Of a stretch of 10,844 nucleotides of DNA, positions 5,797 through 10,844 are shown piece after piece (position 1 is the first letter of the stretch; each line of letters starts with the position of its first letter). Origin of the DNA: Syntrophales bacterium (GTDB lineage Bacteria > Desulfobacterota > Syntrophia > Syntrophales > UBA2192). Made by a program: the position numbers and the translations under genes. Below the pieces are notes generated by a model. It was not told where the DNA came from, did no database searches, and saw only the letters and a program-made list of their open reading frames with translations. Location of the stretch: contig JALOPC010000026.1 in assembly GCA_025454095.1 (NCBI GenBank), positions 1-10,844 on the forward strand. The letters run 5' to 3'.

Positions 5797-6195
5797 ATGG
5801 CCGAAAAAGAGATGCAGAAGCGTGAGGCTTCCTCGCCCGTTGAGACGGAGAGGACAAAATCCATGAAGGTCTTCATCCCCCGGGTGGACATCTGCGAGAC
5901 GAAGGATGCCATCGTGCTGCTGGCGGACATGCCCGGCGTGGATGAGAAGACCGTCGATATCACCCTCGAGAAAAACGTGCTGACCCTCTCGGGCAGGGTC
6001 GAGCCGGTTGCCTGCGAAGGCTACCGCGCCGCCTACACGGAATACGAGGCGGGCGATTACGAGAGGGCTTTCACCCTGTCCGACGAGATCGACCGCGACA
6101 GGATCGAGGCGTCGGTGAAAGACGGGGTGCTGAAACTCACCCTCCCCAAGGCGGAGCCCGTGAAGCTCAGGAAGATCAGCGTAAAGCCGTCGTAA
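5797..6195 (+). CDS. Hsp20/alpha-crystallin small heat-shock protein (second of three)
   Basis: The 132-residue product is the shortest of the three. Its N-terminal arm (about residues 1-25) is charged, and it lacks the helix seen in its neighbours (QxxVNRL). The alpha-crystallin domain runs from about 26 to 120: FIPRVDICETKDAIVLLADM with PGVDEKTVDITLEKN after it, then a YERAFTLSDEID segment and G110-V111-L112 in KDGVLKLTLPKAE. The C-terminal I-S-V (127-129) is an IXI/V oligomerisation motif. The reduced N-terminal arm may change oligomer size or substrate choice; this is inference. The ATG at 5797 has AAAGGAGG (5781-5788) 8 nt upstream. It lies 18 nt after the first hsp20 and 32 nt before the third. 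Confidence 0.93.
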   Translation: MAEKEMQKREASSPVETERTKSMKVFIPRVDICETKDAIVLLADMPGVDEKTVDITLEKNVLTLSGRVEPVACEGYRAAYTEYEAGDYERAFTLSDEIDRDRIEASVKDGVLKLTLPKAEPVKLRKISVKPS

Positions 6196-6227
6196 CTTCG
6201 GATCAACTCTGTGAAAGGAGGCGCACC

Positions 6228-6746
6228 ATGGCAAGCAAGGTCAAGGATATGGTCCCGGCGGGCCAGGGGAGTGTGGCCCCGCCTGCGAGACGCGAGGAAG
6301 AGGTTCCTCTCTTCTCCCTCCAGAGGGAGGTCAACCGGCTCTTCGACGATTTCTTCCGGGGTTTCGATCTCAGGCCCCTTCGCGTCGCCGAAGAGGGGTG
6401 GGGCGGGTTCAGCCCGAAGATGGACCTCGAGGAGACGGAGAAGGAATACCGCATCACGGCCGAGCTCCCCGGGGTGGAGGAGAAGGACGTGGAGGTTCTG
6501 TTGACGGGCAATTCCCTCACCCTCAAGGGGGAAAAGAAGGAAGAAAAAGAGGAAAAGGGCAAGAGCTTCTACCACGTGGAGCGTTCGTACGGATCCTTTC
6601 AGAGGACTGTGCCGCTGCCCGACGGGATCGACCTCAAGAAGGTGGATGCCGAATTCAAGAGCGGCGTGCTCACCGTGAAGCTGCCCAAGACGGCGGAAGT
6701 GAAAAAGACGGGGAAAAAGGTTCCCATCAAGAGCGCCAGGAAGTGA
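6228..6746 (+). CDS. Hsp20/alpha-crystallin small heat-shock protein (third of three)
   Basis: The 172-residue product is the longest of the trio. It has a long N-terminal arm (1-60) with a helix REVNRLFDDFFRGFD (33-47), typical of class-A bacterial Hsp20. The alpha-crystallin domain (about 62-158) shows PKMDLEETEKEYRITAELPG (64-82), a Lys/Glu-rich loop EKKEEKEEKGK (102-112), an SYGSFQRTVPLP strand and G146-V147-L148 in KSGVLTVKLPK. The C-terminal V-P-I (165-167) is the IXI motif. It is a holdase chaperone like its neighbours; the distinct N-terminal arms suggest the three could co-assemble or divide clients, which is inference. The ATG at 6228 has AAAGGAGG (6214-6221) 6 nt upstream. A strong terminator follows at 6752-6785. 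Confidence 0.95.
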   Translation: MASKVKDMVPAGQGSVAPPARREEEVPLFSLQREVNRLFDDFFRGFDLRPLRVAEEGWGGFSPKMDLEETEKEYRITAELPGVEEKDVEVLLTGNSLTLKGEKKEEKEEKGKSFYHVERSYGSFQRTVPLPDGIDLKKVDAEFKSGVLTVKLPKTAEVKKTGKKVPIKSARK

Positions 6747-6751
6747 CGGAC

Positions 6752-6785
6752 AAGGCCGGCAAGCGAAAGCGAGCCGGCCTTTTTC
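6752..6785 (+). terminator. Intrinsic terminator of the hsp20 operon
   Basis: AAGGCCGGC (6752-6760) pairs perfectly with GCCGGCCTT (6773-6781). The loop contains a GCGAAAGC mini-hairpin, and the 3' arm runs into TTTTT (6780-6784). It sits 5 nt after the third hsp20 stop. The minus-strand side has only a short T run, so it is a weak terminator at best for yjbQ, which converges from the right. Confidence 0.9.
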
Positions 6786-6815
6786 TGCCTGCACTCCCGG
6801 AGCGTGCCGGGCGGC

Positions 6816-6920
6816 TCAGATGCGGATCCGCATCAGGTCCTCGGCCAGCGCGAAAGGGCCCCGACGGGTCCTGCGGCACTCGGCCTCGATGTCGGCGCCG
6901 TCGCACTCCCCCGCCTTCAT
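6816..6920 (-). CDS. Small ORF overlapping yjbQ stop, unknown function
   Basis: A 34-codon frame (MKAGECDGADIEAECRRTRR then GPFALAEDLMRIRI) begins with an ATG that overlaps the yjbQ stop as ATGA (6917-6920), the same coupling seen in the other operons here. Nearly all of its codons end in G or C, as in the coding genes around it. A run of six G lies just before the ATG, so the ribosome-binding site is poor. No domain or signal peptide is recognisable. The last codons form a 16-nt perfect palindrome (6819-6834). It may be a real small protein or a chance frame; I lean only slightly toward a coupled gene because of the overlap. Confidence 0.35.
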   Translation of the reverse strand: MKAGECDGADIEAECRRTRRGPFALAEDLMRIRI

Positions 6921-7315
6921 CCCCCCGGGATGATCGTGACGAACACCTGCCTCGTCCGGGGGCCGTCGAACTCGCAGAAGAAGATGGACTGCCAGGTCCC
7001 GAGGACGAGGGATCCCTTCTCGACGAACACCGTCTCCGAGGCCCCGAAGAGCGAGGCCTTGATGTGGGCCGCCGAGTTGCCCTCGCCGTGCAGGTAATCC
7101 CCGCGCAGGGGGATCGTCCTGTCCATCTGCGCCAGGATATCCCGTGGAACGTCGGGGTCGGCATTCTCGTTGATCGTCACGGCCGCCGTGGTGTGCGGGA
7201 CGAATACGCTGCAGATGCCGCTCTCGATCCCGCTTTCCCGGAGGATCGACCGGACCTGGCCCGTGATGTCGATCATCTGGCTGCGCGCCTGTGTCCTGAC
7301 GGAAAATTGTCTCAT
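6917..7315 (-). CDS. yjbQ: YjbQ-family (UPF0047) protein, secondary thiamine-phosphate synthase
   Basis: The 132-residue product is a full-length YjbQ/UPF0047 protein. It shows FVPHTTAAVTINENADPDV (about residues 44-62), GDYLHGEGNSAAHIKASLFG (about 78-97) and LGTWQSIFFCEFDGPRTRQV (about 106-125). The conserved His, Asn, Asp and Glu residues of these motifs form the metal/phosphate-binding pocket in the family. E. coli YjbQ has weak thiamine phosphate synthase activity; the true role is unsettled, so the annotation is by family. The ATG at 7315 is favoured by GGAG about 8 nt upstream and by family length; the frame is open further upstream, but that part has no homologous features. It is transcribed toward the hsp20 terminator and overlaps a possible 34-codon ORF. 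Confidence 0.92.
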   Translation of the reverse strand: MRQFSVRTQARSQMIDITGQVRSILRESGIESGICSVFVPHTTAAVTINENADPDVPRDILAQMDRTIPLRGDYLHGEGNSAAHIKASLFGASETVFVEKGSLVLGTWQSIFFCEFDGPRTRQVFVTIIPGG

Positions 7316-7413
7316 CACTGCTTCTCCGGCTTTCGATTGTTTCCCGCCGAGTCTCTCCCACTGCCTGGCCGGCGAGTCCTTTCTCCATAACAGATTCTTT
7401 CGGCTGCTGTCAT

Positions 7414-7423
7414 GCAAATTTGC
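7414..7423. promoter_or_regulatory. Perfect palindrome GCAAATTTGC, possible operator
   Basis: A 10-nt perfect palindrome. Related sequences occur at 7493-7503 (GCAAAATTTGT) and 7576-7586 (GCAAATGTTGC), about 80 nt apart. All three lie upstream of the PilMN operon, the last overlapping the -12 part of the sigma-54-like element. They may be binding sites for one regulator, but such AT-rich short palindromes can be chance. Confidence 0.3.
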
Positions 7424-7562
7424 GGGAAGTTCTCGTAACGACGACTCTTTCCCCGCTTGCGACCCGGGAGCGGGGCCGGCGGGAAGGGCCTGCAAAATTT
7501 GTGGACAGGAAATGGAGGCCGGGCGGAGCGCACTGCCTCTGCACGGGTAAGTGTTTGTTTTA

Positions 7563-7578
7563 TGGCATATATTGTGCA
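7563..7578 (+). promoter_or_regulatory. Sigma-54-like (-24/-12) promoter upstream of PilMN operon
   Basis: TGGCATATATTGTGCA matches the consensus TGGCAC-N5-TTGCA with two mismatches and keeps the exact GG to GC spacing (G7564 and G7576, 12 nt apart). RpoN with PilR-type activators often controls pilus genes in proteobacteria, so the context fits. Start would be about 7590, leaving a leader of about 225 nt. Confidence 0.45.
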
Positions 7579-7611
7579 AATGTTGCAGTGGTTACGGCCG
7601 CCTAAAAAAGC

Positions 7612-7639
7612 TTGACAAAAAGAACAAAATAGATAATGG
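7612..7639 (+). promoter_or_regulatory. Sigma-70-like promoter upstream of PilMN operon
   Basis: A perfect TTGACA (7612-7617) is followed by TAATGG (7634-7639) after 16 nt, or by GATAAT (7632-7637) after 14 nt, in an AT-rich stretch. Neither -10 choice is ideal in both sequence and spacing. It would start transcription about 7646, with a leader of about 170 nt. It is an alternative or addition to the sigma-54-like element. Confidence 0.45.
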
Positions 7640-7702
7640 TTTCAAAGGCTTTTCTTTTTTGCGCGTAACTGTTTATTTTTATTCGCGAATTTCGGTCAAT
7701 CT

Positions 7703-7764
7703 CCGGGATCCCTGTCGCAGCAAGGGTTTCGGGGATTCCTGTTCCCCTGGCCAAGGGATTCCGG
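7703..7764 (+). ncRNA. Structured mRNA leader (candidate cis-regulatory RNA) of PilMN operon
   Basis: CCGGGATCCCT (7703-7713) pairs with AGGGATTCCGG (7754-7764) over 11 bp with one G-U. The stem encloses a second hairpin GGGGA (7731-7735) / TCCCC (7743-7747) with a 7-nt loop. An intrinsic terminator follows 8 nt later (7773-7800). This stem, inner hairpin and terminator just before the start codon resemble a riboswitch or attenuator. I looked for the conserved bases of c-di-GMP-I (GEMM), c-di-GMP-II, SAM, preQ1 and fluoride riboswitches and did not find them. Confidence 0.4.
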
Positions 7765-7772
7765 CGGCGGTG

Positions 7773-7800
7773 CCGGTTACCGGATAACCGGGACTTTTTT
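7773..7800 (+). terminator. Intrinsic terminator in the leader, 16 nt before the PilMN start
   Basis: CCGGTTA (7773-7779) pairs perfectly with TAACCGG (7785-7791) across a 5-nt loop, then GAC and TTTTTT (7795-7800). No plus-strand gene lies upstream for it to terminate, so it should act as an attenuator on the operon's own leader. Confidence 0.65.
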
Positions 7801-7816
7801 CGACAAGAAGGTGAGC

Positions 7817-9724
7817 ATGGCCTCCAATCGAGAAATTTCTTCCACGGAAAAGCTTCTCAACGTCATCCGGGGGAAGGCAAAGGCGGCTTCCGAGGACGAG
7901 CCCTCCTATAAGCCCGTCGTGCCGAAGAAGAGAAAGGCAAGCCCGCTTTCCTCTCTCACCCCGGCCTTCCAGCGGCCTGCCACGATCGGGGTCGACATCA
8001 ATCACCAGGCCCTTCAGATGGTCAAAGTGGAAGAAACGGCGGCCGATCAATGGAGGCTTGTCGATTACCGGCGCGTGCCGATCCCCGCCACGACCACCCG
8101 GGGGACTCACGAGTTCACGGGCTTCCTGAAATCCGAACTGGGCAAGTTCTGCGGTCCCGGCAAGGGCCTCCAGATCTGGAACCTCATGTCCTCCGCCAAG
8201 GTGGACGTCCGGTTCATCAAGATCCCCAAGGTGCCGCGCAAACAGCTCGAAAACGCCATTTACTGGACGGCCAAGCGGGAACTGGCCTTCGAGGACATGG
8301 ACACGATCCTCGACTTCGAGGTCCAGAACGACGTGGTGGAGCAGGGGATCAAGAAGACCTCCGTCATGGTCTACACCGTGCCGAGGCGGGAAGTGGAGTC
8401 CGTTGTCGAGATGTTCAACGACACGGGCTACCAGCTGAGCGGCCTGGCCATCGCCCCCTTCGCCATCCAGAACCTCTTCCGCACCAAGTGGATGCCGACC
8501 TACGGCGAAACGCTGGCGAGCCTCTACATCGGCCGCGACGGCGCGCGGATCGACATCTACTCCCGGGGCAGCCTCATCCTGACCCGGGACATCAAGACCG
8601 GCATGAACAGCATGGTGGAGGCTCTCGTAGAGGGCTACACCGACCGCAAGCGTCCCTCGGCGAGGGACATGCGCTGGGGGGGGGCGCCGGTGGATTTCAC
8701 CATCACGCCCTCGCAGGCCTACAAGCTCATCATGAGCCTCGACCCCGACGCGCCCGCCCTGACCCCCGACGACGCCGGGCACGATCTTGCGGAAGAAGAC
8801 ATCTTCGACATGGTCCGCCCGGCCCTGGACCGCCTCGTCCGCCAGGTGGAGCGCACCTTCGCGAACCTGGGCGGCGAGAAGGTGAGCCGGGTGTACATCT
8901 CGGGCGTCGTGAACGCCTACCGGCCCCTGATCCACTACATCGGGGAGCAGCTCGGGATCGAAAGCGGGGTCATGGACCCCCTGGACCCGTCCATCCCCTA
9001 CCTCTCCGGGTACACGGAGCCGGCCACGGCCTCCGAGAAGGCATCCCTTGCCGTGGCGGTGGGGCTCGCTCTGTCGGACAACACGCGGACGCCCAACCTG
9101 CTCTTCACGTACAAGGAAAAGGAAAAAATGGCCACGGTGAGCCGGGTGAACCGGGTGATCCTGTTCTCCATGGCCGCCATCATCATCTCGGGGCTGACGG
9201 TCTTCGCCTGGCAGGAACGCGTTGCATCCAAGAAAAAGGCAACCATCTCCGATCTCAACCAGCAGCTCTCGTCGCTGAACCTGATGGTCGACACGAAGCT
9301 GATCCTCCAGATGGCGGCCAAGGACCGCGAGGAGCGGCGCCTGAAGAAGGAATACGGGGAGCGGTACCTGGGCATGGCCGTCCTGAGCGAGCTGTCCGCC
9401 CTCACCCCCGAGAACGTCCGGTTCCTGAAAATCAAGACGAGCCTCGGCAAGCCCGAAGGGAAGAGCGCCCCGGCGGCCAAGGCGGCGGAAAAGGGCGCCG
9501 CCGCGGCAAAGCAGGCCGAGGCCCTGGCGAAAAACCTCGAGATCGACGGGATCGTCATGGGGGAGAGGAGCATGCTCGAGGGTTACCTCTCGAGTTACGT
9601 GCTCAAGCTCAAGGGCTCGCCCCTGGTCAAGGAAGCCACCGTGCAGAAAAGCGTCGTCGAGGCGCTGCAGCAGAACAAGACCGAGGGGGAAGTCCTTCAC
9701 TTCGTCCTGAACATCAAGCTCTAG
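7817..9724 (+). CDS. PilM-PilN fusion (GspL-like) assembly-platform protein
   Basis: The 635-residue protein joins two parts of the T4P inner-membrane platform. Residues 1-54 are a charged N-terminal extension. Residues 55-425 are a PilM/FtsA-type actin-like domain: ATIGVDINHQALQMVKV (55-71), RFIKIPKVPRKQLENAIYW (132-150), LYIGRDGARIDIYSRGSLIL (236-255) and RVYISGVVNAYRPLIHYIGE (358-377). One TM segment (447-465) follows, then a coiled coil (about 468-512) and a PilN-like periplasmic domain (515-635) interrupted by an Ala/Lys/Glu-rich linker (544-573). This cytoplasmic-TM-periplasmic layout is that of GspL. Nucleotide-binding motifs are weak: DIG-like sites read DINH and LYIG, and the usual SGG reads SGV. 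The ATG at 7817 has AAGAAGG 5 nt upstream; the GTG at 7811 is part of that site. A PilO-like gene starts 11 nt downstream. Confidence 0.88.
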   Translation: MASNREISSTEKLLNVIRGKAKAASEDEPSYKPVVPKKRKASPLSSLTPAFQRPATIGVDINHQALQMVKVEETAADQWRLVDYRRVPIPATTTRGTHEFTGFLKSELGKFCGPGKGLQIWNLMSSAKVDVRFIKIPKVPRKQLENAIYWTAKRELAFEDMDTILDFEVQNDVVEQGIKKTSVMVYTVPRREVESVVEMFNDTGYQLSGLAIAPFAIQNLFRTKWMPTYGETLASLYIGRDGARIDIYSRGSLILTRDIKTGMNSMVEALVEGYTDRKRPSARDMRWGGAPVDFTITPSQAYKLIMSLDPDAPALTPDDAGHDLAEEDIFDMVRPALDRLVRQVERTFANLGGEKVSRVYISGVVNAYRPLIHYIGEQLGIESGVMDPLDPSIPYLSGYTEPATASEKASLAVAVGLALSDNTRTPNLLFTYKEKEKMATVSRVNRVILFSMAAIIISGLTVFAWQERVASKKKATISDLNQQLSSLNLMVDTKLILQMAAKDREERRLKKEYGERYLGMAVLSELSALTPENVRFLKIKTSLGKPEGKSAPAAKAAEKGAAAAKQAEALAKNLEIDGIVMGERSMLEGYLSSYVLKLKGSPLVKEATVQKSVVEALQQNKTEGEVLHFVLNIKL

Positions 9725-9735
9725 CCGGGTGAACC

Positions 9736-10269
9736 ATGGAAATGAGGAAAAACATCCCCTTTGCGACGCGAAGCCTGACGCTGCTGATCGCGGGGGTCGG
9801 CGTCATCCTGATCCTGATCTACATCGGGTTCTACAACTACCGGACCATCACGCGGCTCGACACGGAGATCAACGAGCTCAACACGAAGATCAACACCCAC
9901 CAGAGCTACGCCCCCATGACCAAGCAGCTCTTCGACCGGATGAAGGTCAAGGTCGAGCGGCACCTCCCCCTGCCGGCGAAGACGAAACTCTCGGGGGAGC
10001 AGAAAGACCGGATTTCCCTGATCTTCCGGGACATGGCCCAGAAGGCGAAACTCGATCTCGTGGCCGTCAACCCCGACATCAACTCCCTGGTCGGGGGGTC
10101 GTCGACCATGCTGGTGCACGCGACCCTGAAGGGGGACTACTACAATTTCCGCAATTTCCTGATCGAGCTGGGCGACCGGCCCTACCTCGACAAGATCGAG
10201 GAGATCGAGATCCAGCAGATTCCCGGGACCAAGGAGTTCCGGCTCAAGGTGTGGCTCGCCGTCGGCTGA
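9736..10269 (+). CDS. pilO: PilO/GspM-like assembly-platform protein
   Basis: The 177-residue protein has a short cytoplasmic N-terminus, one TM segment (about 12-32, RSLTLLIAGVGVILILIYIG), a coiled coil (about 37-57, with RLDTEINELNTKINTH) and a periplasmic domain (about 88-177) expected to have the ferredoxin-like PilO fold. That domain includes LKGDYYNFRNFLIELGDRPY, the segment most typical of PilO. PilO dimerises with PilN and links the inner-membrane ring to PilP and the secretin. Length is a little below usual PilO (about 200 residues). Start 9736 lies 11 nt after the PilMN stop; the upstream GGGTGA is a modest ribosome-binding site, and coupling to the upstream gene is likely. GspM of a T2SS is the alternative name for the same role. 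Confidence 0.85.
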   Translation: MEMRKNIPFATRSLTLLIAGVGVILILIYIGFYNYRTITRLDTEINELNTKINTHQSYAPMTKQLFDRMKVKVERHLPLPAKTKLSGEQKDRISLIFRDMAQKAKLDLVAVNPDINSLVGGSSTMLVHATLKGDYYNFRNFLIELGDRPYLDKIEEIEIQQIPGTKEFRLKVWLAVG

Positions 10270-10314
10270 TCCGCCGCTGCCGGCGCGCACACGGACAACA
10301 AAGGGAATGGACCC

Positions 10315-10803
10315 ATGAGCAAGCGCGAAAAGATCATCGTCGGCGTCATGATTTTCTCGATCCTCTTTGCCCTCGTGTATTTTCTCTCGCCCGCCATCAC
10401 GGGGCCGGGGGCCAAGCCGGCGGAACAGTACACGGGTTCGGAAAAGATCATCCAGGAGATCGCCGCGGAGCTCAAGAAGGTGGCCGCCTCCCCGACCGAG
10501 AATTACGTGATCGCCAGGGCGGAAGCGGCCTGGGCGAAAGACCCCTTCTACAAGAAAGTCATGCCGGCCGTGGCCAAGGCCGGACCCGGGGGGACGACAG
10601 GCCCGGACATCGTCTATTCGGGCTATGTCGACATGGGCGAGAAGAAGCTCGCCGTCATCAACGGCAGCACCTACCAGGTCGGCGAGAAGCTCGATTTCGG
10701 CAGCGCCTTCTATCTCAAGAGCGTGGAACCCTCCCGGGTGGTGATCGCCGACCGGCAGAACCAGAGAAACATCGTTATCAAACTGAAGGACGAAACCTTC
10801 TAG
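10315..10803 (+). CDS. PilP/GspC-like periplasmic linker protein
   Basis: The 162-residue protein has a basic N-terminus and one membrane anchor (about 7-27, IIVGVMIFSILFALVYFLSP), a helical, Ala/Pro-containing linker (about 30-95) and a C-terminal beta domain (about 98-160) of the PilP/GspC homology-region type. That domain contains YSGYVDMGEKKLAVINGSTY, then QVGEKLDFGSAFYLKSVEPS and a final NIVIKLKDETF strand. In T4P, PilP is a lipoprotein joining PilN-PilO to PilQ; here there is no lipobox Cys, so the protein keeps an uncleaved anchor as GspC does. The ATG at 10315 has AAAGGGA 8 nt upstream. It lies 45 nt after the PilO-like gene and 12 nt before the next start, and no terminator is visible in either gap, so it belongs to the same operon. 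Confidence 0.8.
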   Translation: MSKREKIIVGVMIFSILFALVYFLSPAITGPGAKPAEQYTGSEKIIQEIAAELKKVAASPTENYVIARAEAAWAKDPFYKKVMPAVAKAGPGGTTGPDIVYSGYVDMGEKKLAVINGSTYQVGEKLDFGSAFYLKSVEPSRVVIADRQNQRNIVIKLKDETF

Positions 10804-10815
10804 AGGAGACAGGCC

Positions 10816-10844
10816 TTGAAACCCAGAGCCCTTACCCGGTGGAT
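10816..10844 (+). CDS. Start of next operon gene (partial), possibly the PilQ/GspD secretin
   Basis: A TTG start with AGAGGAG (10802-10808) 7 nt upstream opens a frame LKPRALTRW (first residue Met in vivo) that runs off the window. The basic N-terminus could begin a signal peptide. In the standard order PilM-N-O-P the next gene is the secretin PilQ, so that is the best guess; only nine complete codons are visible. Confidence 0.5.

Larger units (their letters stand above)
7316..7816. other. Non-coding control region between yjbQ and the PilMN operon
   Basis: About 500 nt without a credible gene. Short frames on both strands have no ribosome-binding site or recognisable product. It contains a perfect palindrome GCAAATTTGC (7414-7423), a 7-bp hairpin CCCCGCT/AGCGGGG (7452-7458 with 7470-7476) lacking a T-tract, a sigma-54-like element (7563-7578), a TTGACA element (7612-7617) and a structured leader ending in a terminator (7703-7800). 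Confidence 0.7.

Noticed and set aside
7452..7476. Hairpin CCCCGCT/AGCGGGG as a terminator
   Set aside because: No T-tract on either strand; left as an unexplained hairpin.
7636..7668. Ten-codon leader peptide ORF in the PilMN leader
   Set aside because: No ribosome-binding site and no run of regulatory codons; it may lie upstream of the transcript start.
7640..7800. c-di-GMP-I (GEMM) riboswitch, common upstream of pilus genes in this group
   Set aside because: The conserved GCA-CAGGGCAAACC and GCGGGGTTACC-type segments are not present; only generic stems and the terminator are seen.
7679..9700. 673-codon open frame on the minus strand
   Set aside because: It is antisense to the PilM-PilN gene, rich in Arg, Gly, His and Asp as expected from a shadow of GC-rich coding DNA, and shows no domain or ribosome-binding site.

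Overview
The window is GC-rich, densely coded chromosomal DNA from a Gram-negative bacterium. A T4P/T2SS-type assembly platform, three tandem small heat-shock genes, AzlCD and YjbQ, together with short GAAGT-type and GGGTTCA-type intergenic repeats, fit a Desulfobacterota (deltaproteobacterial, Syntrophales-like) genome best. This taxonomic guess is inference; no rRNA gene is present.

Layout. (1) 1-95 (-): start of a secreted or membrane protein cut by the window edge. (2) 324-641 (+): small exported Pro/Val/Tyr-rich PXPV-repeat protein, ending at a bidirectional terminator. (3) 782-2711 (-): azlC-azlD-eamA transporter operon; both junctions are 4-nt ATGA overlaps. (4) 2810-3595 (-): exodeoxyribonuclease III (xth). 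(5) 3746-4932 (+), divergent from xth: a YbaK/ProX-type aminoacyl-tRNA deacylase translationally coupled to a 7-TM membrane protein of unknown function. (6) 4933-5331: non-coding, with an inverted array of 8-nt repeats, two other short tandem repeats, a TTGACA-type promoter and a leader hairpin. (7) 5332-6746 (+): three Hsp20 genes, each behind the same GAAAGGAGG ribosome-binding site, ended by a strong terminator. (8) 6816-7315 (-): yjbQ and an overlapping 34-codon ORF. (9) 7316-7816: non-coding control region with a sigma-54-like element, a sigma-70-like element, palindromes, an 11-bp leader stem and an intrinsic terminator just before the next start codon. (10) 7817-10844 (+): a PilM-PilN fusion, a PilO-like protein, a PilP/GspC-like protein and the first codons of a further gene, probably the secretin.

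The last operon encodes the inner-membrane assembly platform of a type IV pilus or type II secretion-like machine. Its first gene fuses the cytoplasmic actin-like PilM part to the membrane/periplasmic PilN part, which is the GspL layout. Its PilP-like protein has a plain membrane anchor instead of a lipobox, as GspC does. The machine therefore sits between the T4P and T2SS patterns.

The strongest candidates for undescribed biology are the attenuator-like leader of the PilMN operon, the inverted 8-mer array upstream of the hsp20 cluster, and the deacylase/7-TM gene pair. No mobile element, CRISPR array, tRNA or rRNA was seen.
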